From the NCBI GenBank assembly GCA_050251035.1, contig JBFWNN010000007.1, forward strand, positions 1 through 64,000: a stretch of DNA of 64,000 nt, written 5' to 3'. The notes under the pieces were generated by a model. The model was not told where the DNA came from, made no database searches, and saw only the letters and a list, made by a program, of their open reading frames with translations. Of the stretch, positions 10,402 through 20,200 are shown piece by piece. The translations under genes and the position numbers were made by a program. Source of the stretch: Taklimakanibacter sp050251035. Lineage in GTDB: Bacteria > Pseudomonadota > Alphaproteobacteria > Rhizobiales > Aestuariivirgaceae. How positions within the stretch are numbered: the stretch's first letter is position 1; the number at the start of each line of letters is the position of its first letter.

Positions 10402-11358
10402 ATGGTTACCGTTCTCGATACGCTGAAGGCCCGACCGCGCCATCCCGAGAAGGCGCACAAGCCCGACAATCCCATCCTGCGCAAGCCGGACTGGATTCGG
10501 GTGAAAGCGCCGGGCTCGGCCGTCTACAACGAGACACGGGCGATCGTGCGCGAGAACCGCCTCGTCACCGTATGTGAGGAGGCGGGCTGCCCGAATATCG
10601 GCGAATGCTGGTCGAAGAAGCACGCCACCTTCATGATCATGGGCGACACCTGCACCAGGGCCTGCGCCTTCTGCAACGTGAAGACGGGCCTGCCGGACGC
10701 TCTCGATGCCGGCGAGCCGGACAAGGTGGCGGATGCGGTCGCCCGCATGGGGCTGTCGCATTCGGTCATCACCTCGGTCGACCGCGACGATCTCGATGAC
10801 GGCGGCGCCGATCACTTCGCCCAGGTCATCCGGGCCATCCGCCGCGCCTCGCCCGAGACGACCATCGAGGTGCTCACCCCCGATTTCCTGCGCAAGGACG
10901 GCGCGCTCGAGAAGGTGGTCGAAGCCGGGCCCGACGTCTTCAACCACAATCTCGAGACCGTGCCGTCGCTCTATCTGCGCATCCGTCCCGGCGCCCGCTA
11001 TTTCCATTCCCTGCGCCTGTTGCAGCGGGTGAAGGAACTCGACCCGCGGATGTTCACCAAGTCGGGCATCATGGTGGGCCTGGGCGAGACGCGCGACCAG
11101 GTGCTGCAGGTGATGGACGACATGCGCTCGGCCGAGATCGACTTCATCACCATCGGTCAGTATCTGCAGCCGTCGCGCAAGCACGCCGCGATCGACCGTT
11201 TCGTCACACCGGACGAATTCAAGTCCTATGAGACTATCGCCTATGCCAAGGGCTTCCTCATGGTGGCGTCGAGCCCCTTGACCCGCTCCTCGCATCATGC
11301 CGGCGACGACTTCGCCAGGCTCCGGGCGGCGCGGGCGGCCAAGCTCAGTCGCGCTTAA
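10402..11358 (+). CDS. lipA: Lipoyl synthase LipA
   Basis: 318-aa radical-SAM enzyme that inserts two sulfurs into protein-bound octanoyl groups to make lipoyl cofactor for 2-oxoacid dehydrogenases and the glycine cleavage system. The auxiliary cluster cysteines are in CEEAGCPNIGEC and the radical-SAM cluster is in CTRACAFC. The C-terminal SSPLTRSSHHAGDDF contains the conserved Ser that ligates the auxiliary cluster in LipA (R-S-S-Y/H). Length is normal. In related genomes it follows pdh/lpd genes; here two stress-membrane genes precede it. coq10 follows. Confidence 0.97.
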   Translation: MVTVLDTLKARPRHPEKAHKPDNPILRKPDWIRVKAPGSAVYNETRAIVRENRLVTVCEEAGCPNIGECWSKKHATFMIMGDTCTRACAFCNVKTGLPDALDAGEPDKVADAVARMGLSHSVITSVDRDDLDDGGADHFAQVIRAIRRASPETTIEVLTPDFLRKDGALEKVVEAGPDVFNHNLETVPSLYLRIRPGARYFHSLRLLQRVKELDPRMFTKSGIMVGLGETRDQVLQVMDDMRSAEIDFITIGQYLQPSRKHAAIDRFVTPDEFKSYETIAYAKGFLMVASSPLTRSSHHAGDDFARLRAARAAKLSRA

Positions 11359-11368
11359 GCGGAAAAGC

Positions 11369-11833
11369 ATGCCCAAATTCAACGTGACCCGCGAGATGCC
11401 CTACAGGGCCGCGGAGCTGTTCGCCATTGCCGCCGACGTCGACAAATACCAGGACTTCCTGCCTTTGGTCGAAAGCTCGCGCACCTTCGATCACGAACGG
11501 GTGGGCGACGACGTCGAGCGCTTCAAGGGTGAATTGCGCGTGCGCTACAAGAAGCTCCATATCGACGAGACCTTCGTGAGCGACGTTGTCGCGGAACGCA
11601 AGGGTTTCAAGGTGTCGTCGCGGGCGCGGGGCGGGCTCTTCGAACATATCGATGCCCAATGGCGGTTCACCGACCGCAAGACGGGCGGCGCCACGGTCGA
11701 ATTCCAAGTCGACTACAAGGCGAAGAGCCGGTCGTTGCAGTTCTTCATGTCCGGCATGTTCGATTACATGGTGCGCAAGATCAACAACGCCTTTGAGGCC
11801 CGGGCGCGCGAGCTCCACAGCCGCGCCTCGTGA
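11369..11833 (+). CDS. Coq10/RatA-type START domain protein
   Basis: 154-aa polyketide cyclase/START-fold protein of the Coq10 group. The pattern FAIAADVDKYQDFLPLVESSR and the C-terminal FDYMVRKINNAFEARA are typical. Mitochondrial Coq10 binds coenzyme Q and supports respiration; the enteric homologue RatA was linked to ribosome association. In alphaproteobacteria this gene habitually follows lipA, as here (10 bp gap), and a quinone-related role is the better guess. The gene ends 2 bp from the convergent PUA/EVE-like gene. Confidence 0.9.
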   Translation: MPKFNVTREMPYRAAELFAIAADVDKYQDFLPLVESSRTFDHERVGDDVERFKGELRVRYKKLHIDETFVSDVVAERKGFKVSSRARGGLFEHIDAQWRFTDRKTGGATVEFQVDYKAKSRSLQFFMSGMFDYMVRKINNAFEARARELHSRAS

Positions 11834-11835
11834 TT

Positions 11836-12255
11836 CTAATCGTCTGGGAGGAACCGGCGCAGGAAGGCGGCCGTTTCGTCCGATATGCCGACGATCTTGT
11901 TCGTCGCCTGGCGATAGAACTTGAAATTGAGCTCGGTCTCCGGCCGGCCGTCTTTCCAGTCGCTGAAGCGCTTGAGCTCGGTGCGACCGAGCGGCCGCTT
12001 GGCGAGCTTGGTGCACTTGACGGCGATGCTCACGCGGGGCGTCTGTCGGGCGATGCCGGCTTTCCTGGGGAGCGCTTCGGCCGAGGTGACGACGCCTTGC
12101 GCGATCAGGCCTTGCCCGCCTTCGGTCTCGCTCGCGAACAGAAAGATCATGTCGCCTTCGGCGATGTGTTTGCCGCCATACATCGTCTTCTGCCTGGTGA
12201 AGACGAAGGCTTTGGTGCGCCGGTCAGGAACCTTCGCTTTGATCGCATAGGCCAT
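11836..12255 (-). CDS. hypothetical protein, possibly PUA/EVE-like fold
   Basis: 139-aa protein with a central pattern reminiscent of EVE/ASCH domains in the PUA-like superfamily: GGKHIAEGDMIFLFASETEGGQGLIAQGVVTS at residues 28-60, then basic residues (KCTKLAKRPLGRTELKRF). PUA-like folds bind modified RNA or DNA bases, but I cannot confirm the fold. The ATG at 12255 has GAGGA 5 nt upstream and is preferred over a GTG at 12267. It overlaps the end of the pncC gene region by frame and is probably translated from the same transcript. Confidence 0.6.
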   Translation of the reverse strand: MAYAIKAKVPDRRTKAFVFTRQKTMYGGKHIAEGDMIFLFASETEGGQGLIAQGVVTSAEALPRKAGIARQTPRVSIAVKCTKLAKRPLGRTELKRFSDWKDGRPETELNFKFYRQATNKIVGISDETAAFLRRFLPDD

Positions 12256-12263
12256 GGTCGTCC

Positions 12264-12773
12264 TCACGCCAGACGCGTCGCAGCCTCGAGCCGGGCTTCG
12301 ACGAGAGCGAGCGCGGCGGCGACCGATTTCATGCGCACCTGATGGCGATCGGCGCGCGCGAAGACGAAGCGGCGATGCTGGGTCGGCGCTCCGCGTACGG
12401 CGCAGGCGAAATGGACGAGGCCGACCGGCTTTTCCGGCGAGCCGCCGCCGGGTCCGGCAATGCCGGTGACCGAGACGGCGATATCGGCGAGGGAGTTTTC
12501 GAGCGCGCCTTCGGCCATGGCGCGGGCCGTGGCTTCGCTCACCGCGCCATGCTCCGCAATCACGCTTTCGGGCACGCCGAGCAGGCCCGCCTTGGCCTCG
12601 TTGGAATAGACCACGAAGCCGCGCTCAACGACGTCCGATGAGCCGGCGATTTCGGTGAGGAGGCCCGCGATCAGGCCGCCGGTACAGCTTTCCGCCGTGG
12701 CGAGCTTGAGGCCGCGCCGGCGCAGGGACTCGAGCAATGTCTCGGCCTGGACGAGGAGAGCGGGATCGAACAT
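12264..12773 (-). CDS. pncC: CinA C-terminal domain protein, nicotinamide-nucleotide amidase (PncC-like)
   Basis: 169-aa stand-alone CinA C-terminal domain. Characterised relatives (PncC) deamidate NMN to nicotinic acid mononucleotide, recycling the product of bacterial DNA ligase. Signatures are ATAESCTGGLIAGLLTEIAGSS at about residues 24-45, FVVYSNEAKAGLLGV, and SVTGIAGPGGGSPEKPVGLV. The N-terminal MoCF domain of full-length CinA is absent, as usual for this locus in alphaproteobacteria. It lies 3 bp downstream of ispDF on the minus strand, so it is in that operon. Confidence 0.93.
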   Translation of the reverse strand: MFDPALLVQAETLLESLRRRGLKLATAESCTGGLIAGLLTEIAGSSDVVERGFVVYSNEAKAGLLGVPESVIAEHGAVSEATARAMAEGALENSLADIAVSVTGIAGPGGGSPEKPVGLVHFACAVRGAPTQHRRFVFARADRHQVRMKSVAAALALVEARLEAATRLA

Positions 12774-12776
12774 GGC

Positions 12777-13946
12777 CTATCCCGGCAGCCTGATGAGCAC
12801 GCTGGCATAGGCAGTGATGCCTTCGCCACGGCCGACAAAGCCGAGCTTTTCGGTCGTCGTCGCCTTGATCGCAATGCGGTCCTCGCTGATGCCGAGAAGG
12901 GTGCTGAGCTTGGCCTTCATGGCGGCGAGATGGGGTGAGATGCGCGGCGCCTCGGCGAGGATCGCGATGTCGACATTGCCCACCTTGCCGCCGCGGCTTG
13001 CCACGAGCTCGACCGCCTTGGCGAGGAAGATGGCGGACGGCGCATTCTTCCATTGGGGATCGCTCGGCGGGAAATGCGTGCCGATGTCGCCTTCGCCGAT
13101 GGCGCCCAGGATCGCATCGGTCAGGGCATGGAGAGCGGCGTCGGCGTCGGAATGGCCGGCGAGCCTGTGCGTGTGGTCGATGCGCACGCCGCACAGCATG
13201 ACGTGATCGCCTTCGGTGAAGGGATGAATGTCGACCCCCAGGCCGGTGCGGATATCGGGCAGGTCGTAGAGGCGCGCCGAAAGCGCACGGTCGGCCTCGG
13301 CGAGGTCGGCCGCGGTGGTCATCTTGCGGTTTTCGGCGCTGCCCGGGATGATCGCCACTTCGAGCCCGGCGAGTTCCGCCACCGCGGCATCGTCGGTCAG
13401 GCTCGATTGGCCGGACTGGTGGGCCTTTTCATGCGCGTCGCGGATGGCCGCAAAAGCGAAGCCCTGCGGCGTCTGCACCGTCCACAGTCCGGTGCGGTCG
13501 ATGGTGCGCTCGATCGTGCCATAGGGCGCCTTCTTGACCGTGTCGGCGACGGCGAGGCCGGGAATGGCGCTTTGATGCTTCTGCAATCCGGCGATCACTC
13601 GGCTGATGAGGTCGGCCGATACGAAGGGCCGCGCGGCGTCATGGATGAGGACATGGGTGACGTCGTGCTTGGCGATCGCGGCGAGGCCGAGCCGGCAGGA
13701 TTCCTGGCGCGTTTCTCCGCCGACGACGGCGGGATCGATGGCGAGGCCCTGGGTCGCGCTCGCGAACAGGTCGGTTTGCCCGGCGCCGATGACCGGTTGT
13801 ATGTGCGCGACCGCCGGATGGTCGCAGAACGACTTCAACGCCCACCAGACCACCGGCTTGCCGCCAATCGATTGATATTGCTTTGGCTTTTCGCCCCCGG
13901 CCCGGCTGCCGGTCCCGGCGGCGACAACCACTGCGCCCACTTTCAT
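12777..13946 (-). CDS. ispDF: Bifunctional IspD/IspF, MEP isoprenoid pathway
   Basis: 389-aa fusion of two steps of the methylerythritol phosphate pathway. The N-terminal IspD part (about 1-225) has AAGTGSRAGGEKPKQYQ, the CTP-binding cytidylyltransferase loop, and HDAARPFVS. The C-terminal IspF part (about 230-389) has GLGVDIHPF with metal ligands in DIH, AGHSDADAALHALTDAILGA and GEGDIGTHFPPSD. IspE, the enzyme acting between them, is not in the window. The ATG at 13946 begins the canonical MKVGAVVVAAG; longer in-frame extensions run through the intergenic repeat and are unlikely. Fused ispDF is common in alphaproteobacteria. Confidence 0.96.
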   Translation of the reverse strand: MKVGAVVVAAGTGSRAGGEKPKQYQSIGGKPVVWWALKSFCDHPAVAHIQPVIGAGQTDLFASATQGLAIDPAVVGGETRQESCRLGLAAIAKHDVTHVLIHDAARPFVSADLISRVIAGLQKHQSAIPGLAVADTVKKAPYGTIERTIDRTGLWTVQTPQGFAFAAIRDAHEKAHQSGQSSLTDDAAVAELAGLEVAIIPGSAENRKMTTAADLAEADRALSARLYDLPDIRTGLGVDIHPFTEGDHVMLCGVRIDHTHRLAGHSDADAALHALTDAILGAIGEGDIGTHFPPSDPQWKNAPSAIFLAKAVELVASRGGKVGNVDIAILAEAPRISPHLAAMKAKLSTLLGISEDRIAIKATTTEKLGFVGRGEGITAYASVLIRLPG

Positions 13947-13958
13947 GGACGTGCCCTG

Positions 13959-14004
13959 TAGAGCAAATCCCGACAAAGTTGAAGACTTTGACGATAAGGA
14001 TTTG
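13959..14004. repeat. dispersed intergenic repeat, copy B (ispDF/dusB gap)
   Basis: About 46 bp in the divergent gap between ispDF and dusB. Read on the minus strand it contains AAATCCTTATCG, GTCTTCAACTTT and GGGATTTGCTCTA in order. The same blocks recur near 47532-47604 and 60679-60712. An internal hairpin CAAAGT-tgaag-ACTTTG is present. Seen directly in the sequence; the interpretation as a short mobile or REP-like element is inferred. Confidence 0.7.
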
Positions 14005-14116
14005 TTCAGGCCTGTGGATGGGCCAGCGGCAATTGGTCTGGACAAGCAATCTTGACGGGGGAGCCGGCTCGGCTAAACTGCATAAAAAACATACATCCAG
14101 AGAGTATGCCTAAAAA

Positions 14117-15139
14117 ATGAGCATATTAGTTGGCGAGATCAGGCTGCGCAACCGCGTGCTCCTGGCGCCCATGTCGGGGGTCAGCGACCGGCCGTTCCGC
14201 GAGATCGCCGATGAGTGCCGGGCAGGCCTCGTGGTGACGGAGATGGTGGCGAGCCGCGAACTGGTGGAAGAGCGCGCCGACATGGTCCGCCGCGCCGAAC
14301 GTCCGCCCGCAGGCTCGCTCTTCGCCGTGCAGCTTGCCGGGCGCGAGCCGCAGTGGATGGCGGAAGGCGCGCGCATCGCCCAGGACCTCGGCGCCGACAT
14401 CATCGACATCAACATGGGCTGCCCGGCGCGGCAAGTGACCGGCGGCTATTCGGGCTCGGCGCTCATGCGCGACCTCGACCATGCCATGACCTTGGTCGAG
14501 GCCACCGTCGCCGCCGCGCGCGTGCCGGTAACGCTCAAGATGCGTCTCGGCTGGGACGAGACGATGATGAACGCGCCGGAGCTGGCGTGCCGTGCCGAAG
14601 GCGCCGGCATCCGCATGGTCACCGTGCATGGCCGCACCCGTTGCCAGTTCTACAAGGGCAAGGCGAACTGGCCCGCCATCGCCGCGGTGAAGCGCAACCT
14701 GAAATCCATCCCGCTCATCGCCAATGGCGATGTCGAGACCATCGCCGATGTCCGGACCATCCTCGACGCCGCGCTTGCCGACGGCGTGATGGTCGGGCGC
14801 GGCAGCTATGGGCGGCCCTGGTGGCCGGGCGTGCTGGCGCATATGCTCGATCCGGACACCGGCGCGCCCGAGCCTTCACTGGCGCGCGAGGCCGAGCTTG
14901 TCGATCGCCAGCTTCAATCCATGCTGTCGCTCTATGGCAACGAGCATGGCAACCGTATCGCCCGCAAGCATCTGGGCTGGGTCGTGGACCGCAAGAGCGC
15001 GCAAGGGCGCCTGTCGGTGGCCGCTGCGAACGCCTGGCGGCGGAGGCTGACGACCGATCCCGACAATGACCGGGTGCGCCAGGCGCTGCGTGATCTCTAC
15101 CTCCATCTCGCGGACGATGAAGCGAGGGCGGCGGCGTGA
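14117..15139 (+). CDS. dusB: tRNA-dihydrouridine synthase DusB (NifR3)
   Basis: 340-aa flavin-dependent tRNA dihydrouridine synthase. The FMN-binding barrel starts LLAPMSGVSDRPFR. The catalytic Cys102 is in INMGCPARQVTGG. Further motifs are TLKMRLGWDE, TVHGRTRCQFYKG and LIANGDV, followed by GVMVGRGSYGRPW. This is the gene historically called nifR3 because it precedes ntrB-ntrC in Rhodobacter and rhizobia, exactly as here. Its stop overlaps the GTG start of ntrB, so NtrB translation is coupled to DusB. Confidence 0.95.
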   Translation: MSILVGEIRLRNRVLLAPMSGVSDRPFREIADECRAGLVVTEMVASRELVEERADMVRRAERPPAGSLFAVQLAGREPQWMAEGARIAQDLGADIIDINMGCPARQVTGGYSGSALMRDLDHAMTLVEATVAAARVPVTLKMRLGWDETMMNAPELACRAEGAGIRMVTVHGRTRCQFYKGKANWPAIAAVKRNLKSIPLIANGDVETIADVRTILDAALADGVMVGRGSYGRPWWPGVLAHMLDPDTGAPEPSLAREAELVDRQLQSMLSLYGNEHGNRIARKHLGWVVDRKSAQGRLSVAAANAWRRRLTTDPDNDRVRQALRDLYLHLADDEARAAA

Positions 15140-16268
15140 ATCTCGTCCTCCCCACCGACGCCGATACGCCGCCCGACTGCGGGCTGTTGGTCGATGCCTT
15201 GCCCAACCCGTTCCTCGTGCTCGACGACAAGGACCGCATCCATCTTGCCAATGCCGCGGCGGAGGATTTCTTCCAGGCCGGCAAGGCGACGCTCTTGCGC
15301 GCCCATTTCAGCGATCTGATGCCGCTCGCCAGTCCCGCCCTCAACGCCATTGCCGAGGCGCGCCAGTCCGGCGGGGTAGTGAACGAATATGCGATCAGCG
15401 CCGGCACGCCGCGCTTCGGCGGCGAGCGCAATATCGATCTGCAGGCCGCCCTCGTCCATGAGCGGCCGCGCTTCGTGATCGTGATGCTGCTCGAGCGCTC
15501 GATGGCGCACAAGATCGACCGCCAGCTCACCCATCGCAACGCCGCGCGTTCGGTGTCCGGCATGGCGGCGATGCTTGCCCATGAGATCAAGAATCCCCTG
15601 GCCGGCATCAGGGGGGCGGCACAGCTCATCGAGCCCACTTTGTCGGGCGAGGACCGGCCGCTGGCGCGCCTCATTTGCGAGGAGACCGACCGCATCCGCG
15701 ACCTCGTCGACCACATGGAAGTCTTCTCCGACGAGCGGCCGCTCGCGCGCGAGCCGGTGAACATCCATGCCGTGCTCGAGCGGGTGAAGGCGCTGGCGCT
15801 CGCCGGCATGACGCAGCCCATCGCCATCAAGGAGGAATACGATCCGTCCTTGCCGCCGGTCATGGGCAGCCGCAACCAGCTCATCCAGGTCCTCATCAAC
15901 CTGGTAAAGAACGCCATCGAGGCCATCGAGGGCGACGGCAGCGGCGGTGAGATCCATCTCTCGACCGCCTTCCGTCCGGGCGTCAGGCTGTCGATCGCCG
16001 CGTCCGGCGAGCGCGTGACCTTGCCGCTCGAGGTCTGCGTCAAGGACACGGGACCGGGCGTGCCGGCCGACATCAGGCCGCATCTCTTCGATCCCTTCAT
16101 CAGCACCAAGCCCGGCGGCCGCGGCCTCGGTCTGGCGCTCGTGGCCAAGATCGTGCGCGACCATGGCGGCATCATCGAATGCGAGCCGCATGAGCGCGGC
16201 ACCACCTTTCGCGTGCTCCTGCCCATGATGCGGACCGCGCAGCAGAACCCGACGGAAGAGGGCAAGGC

Positions 16269-16272
<4 letters not shown>
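15136..16272 (+). CDS. ntrB: Nitrogen-regulatory sensor kinase NtrB (GlnL)
   Basis: 378-aa soluble histidine kinase/phosphatase for NtrC. An N-terminal PAS domain (about 17-125) precedes the dimerisation helix with phospho-acceptor His149 in MLAHEIKNPLAGIRG. The ATPase boxes follow: N-box VLINLVKNAIEA near 255, G1 VKDTGPGVPADI and G2 KPGGRGLGLALV. There are no membrane segments, consistent with control by PII protein rather than an external signal. The GTG start overlaps the dusB stop, and the stop overlaps the ntrC ATG. Confidence 0.96.
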
Positions 16273-17708
<1,436 letters not shown>

Positions 17709-17868
17709 AAATGACGTAGCGTCACTAAAAATCTGGGCCATACTGACACACTCTATTGAATTTGCTCGATATTTTCGTCAGCTAATGCGTTCAACACGGC
17801 CCACTGTCGCAAATTTGCCACGATAGTTGTTGATTCCTTGCCACAGTGCCCTTGAGGCGGGGGAGACA

Positions 17869-20091
17869 ATGGCCCTGACGGACGTCGAGACCGACAAGCA
17901 TTCGCGCCTGTCCCGGCTGCCGGGGATAGTGGGCATCGTCGTCGTATGCCTGTCGATCCTCGCCGGCCTCGCCACCTACACGATCCTGACCGGGCTCTCG
18001 CCCATCAAGCCCACGCCCGACATCATCACTTGGCTGCTCGGCGGCAACCTCGTCCTGGTGCTGATCATGGTGGGCATGATCCTCTGGCAGATCTGGCTGC
18101 TCATCGCCGCGCGCCGGCGCGGCACGGCGGGCGCCGGCCTGCATATCCGGCTCGTGTCGCTGTTCAGCCTGATCGCCGCCCTGCCGGCGCTGATCGTCGC
18201 GGCTTTCGCCGCCGTCACCCTCAATCGCGGCCTCGATGCCTGGTTTTCCGAGCGCACCCGCTCCATCGTCGATTCGGCCGTGACGGTGGCCGAGGCCTAC
18301 ATGCGCGACCACGGCGAAACTGCGCGCGGCGACATCGCCTCGATCGCCGCCGACCTCAACAACCAGAAGCTCCTGTTCGACGGCGACCGGCCGGACTTCG
18401 TGCGCCGCGTCGCCCGCCACGCCGCTCTGCGCGGCCTGGTCGGCGCCTTCGTCTTCGACACCAGCCTCAAGCGCATCGACGCCAACATCACCCTCAACAA
18501 CAAGATCGCCTTCCGTGCGCCGCCGGCCGAGGCGCTCGAGCGCGCCGACAAGGGCGAACTCGTGGTCATTCCGCCGGGCGAGGGCGGCAACATCATTCGG
18601 GCCTTGATCAAGCTCACCAACTTTCCGTCCGAATATCTCTATGTCTATCGCGCGATCAACCCGTCCGTCATCGACCAGCTCGACGAGACGCGCGCCGCCA
18701 AGGCCGAGTATGACCAGCTGCTGTCGCAGCGCTCGGGTGTCCAGATCACCTTCGCCCTCATGTATGCGGGCGTCTCGCTCATCTTCCTTCTCGCCGCCAT
18801 CTGGCTGGGCCTCTGGTTTGCCGACCGCATCGTGGCGCCGGTGGTGAGCCTGCTCAATGCGGCACGGCGTGTTTCCGCCGGCGATCTCGACGCCAAGGTG
18901 AGCGAGGTCCAGGGGCCTGGCGACCTGCAGACGCTGGCCCGAGCCTTCAACCGCATGACTTACCAGTTGAAGGAGCAGCGCAACGAGCTCATGACCGCTA
19001 ATCTCCAGCTCGACGAGCGTCGCCGTTTCACCGAAGCGATGCTCTCGGGCGTCTCGGCGGGCGTTATCGGCGTCGAGCCGGACGGCGTGATCTCGCTCGT
19101 CAATCCGTCCGCCATCACCCTCGTCGGCATGCCCGAGCGCGACCTTTTGGGTCGTCCCTTGTCCGACGTCCTGCCGGCCTTTTCGGTCGTGTTCGAGCAG
19201 GCTCTGTCGCGCGTCTCGGGCTGGGCCGAAGGCCACGTGAACACGCGGGTCGGCACTCATGAGCGCAACTTCATCGTCCGCGTCACCACCGAGGCGTCGG
19301 ACAGCGACGATCACGGCTATGTCGTGACTTTCGACGATATTTCGGAGCTGGTCTCGGCCCAGCGCAATTCGGCCTGGGCCGACATCGCCCGCCGCATCGC
19401 CCATGAGATCAAGAACCCGCTGACCCCGATCCAGCTCTCGGCCGAGCGCCTCAAGCGCAAATATGGCCGCGAGATCCAGACCGACAAGCAGGTCTTCGAG
19501 CAGTGCACCGACACCATCATCCGCCAGGTCGGCGACATCGGACGCATGGTCGACGAGTTCTCGGCCTTCGCGCGCATGCCGAGCGCCAGCCTCGAGATGC
19601 AGGATCTGGCGGCGGTGGTGCGCGAGGCGACCATCCTGCAGCGCGTCTCGGCCAGCGACCTCGAGATCGAGGTCAGGCTTGCCGATGAGCGCGTCAATTT
19701 CGCTTTCGACCGGCGCCTGATCACCCAGGCGGTCACCAATCTGGTCAAGAACGCGCGCGAGGCGATCGAGGCGCGCGTGCATGAGGACCAGACGGTCAAG
19801 GGCAGGATATTGGTCGAGGCCGGCATCGAGAACCATGCTCCCTTCATCAGCGTGACCGACAATGGCGTCGGCCTGCCGAAGGAGAACCGGCATCGCCTGA
19901 CCGAGCCCTATATGACGACCAGGGCGAAGGGAACCGGACTGGGACTGGCGATCGTCAAACGGATCATGGAGGAGCATCAGGGGCGCGTCGTGCTGGATGA
20001 CGCGCCCGCGGAGTTCGACAGCGGACACGGCGCCCGCGTCACTTTGAGCTTCATGCCGCTTCTCGAAGAGCAGGTCGCGGCGACGGCATGA
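17869..20091 (+). CDS. ntrY: Nitrogen-related sensor histidine kinase NtrY
   Basis: 740-aa membrane sensor kinase. Several N-terminal helices (about residues 15-130) and a later one near 300-325 (ALMYAGVSLIFLLAAIWLGL) flank a roughly 170-residue region likely exposed to the periplasm. HAMP (AARRVSAGDLDAKVSE) and PAS domains follow. His512 in RRIAHEIKNPLTPIQL is the phospho-acceptor, and the ATPase boxes end with GTGLGLAIVKRIMEE. The ATG at 17869 has GGGGGAG just upstream, so a TTG at 17827 is unlikely. NtrY phosphorylates NtrX and senses nitrogen or redox state in relatives. A 160-bp gap separates it from ntrC, so it may have its own promoter. Confidence 0.95.
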   Translation: MALTDVETDKHSRLSRLPGIVGIVVVCLSILAGLATYTILTGLSPIKPTPDIITWLLGGNLVLVLIMVGMILWQIWLLIAARRRGTAGAGLHIRLVSLFSLIAALPALIVAAFAAVTLNRGLDAWFSERTRSIVDSAVTVAEAYMRDHGETARGDIASIAADLNNQKLLFDGDRPDFVRRVARHAALRGLVGAFVFDTSLKRIDANITLNNKIAFRAPPAEALERADKGELVVIPPGEGGNIIRALIKLTNFPSEYLYVYRAINPSVIDQLDETRAAKAEYDQLLSQRSGVQITFALMYAGVSLIFLLAAIWLGLWFADRIVAPVVSLLNAARRVSAGDLDAKVSEVQGPGDLQTLARAFNRMTYQLKEQRNELMTANLQLDERRRFTEAMLSGVSAGVIGVEPDGVISLVNPSAITLVGMPERDLLGRPLSDVLPAFSVVFEQALSRVSGWAEGHVNTRVGTHERNFIVRVTTEASDSDDHGYVVTFDDISELVSAQRNSAWADIARRIAHEIKNPLTPIQLSAERLKRKYGREIQTDKQVFEQCTDTIIRQVGDIGRMVDEFSAFARMPSASLEMQDLAAVVREATILQRVSASDLEIEVRLADERVNFAFDRRLITQAVTNLVKNAREAIEARVHEDQTVKGRILVEAGIENHAPFISVTDNGVGLPKENRHRLTEPYMTTRAKGTGLGLAIVKRIMEEHQGRVVLDDAPAEFDSGHGARVTLSFMPLLEEQVAATA

Positions 20092-20160
20092 GCGGGATGC
20101 GAAAAGCAAGTACGGTTTTTCGCAACCATTGTGAGAAACGATCACGCCATGATTCTGGAC
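20091..20160. repeat. palindromic intergenic element between ntrY and ntrX
   Basis: The gap between ntrY and ntrX starts with GCGGGATGCGAAAAG and continues to a matching TTTTTCGC, giving a hairpin with arms GCGAAAA and TTTTCGC. Downstream is ACGATCACGCCATGATTCTGG. From memory, elements of the form GCGGGATGCGAAAAG...CTTTTCGC are scattered through Rhizobiales genomes. Only one copy is in this window, so the repeat status rests on that recollection. Confidence 0.4.
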
Positions 20161-20200
20161 TGGAAATCCGAAATCAGCGTGGTCTACGGGGTTAAGTGTT

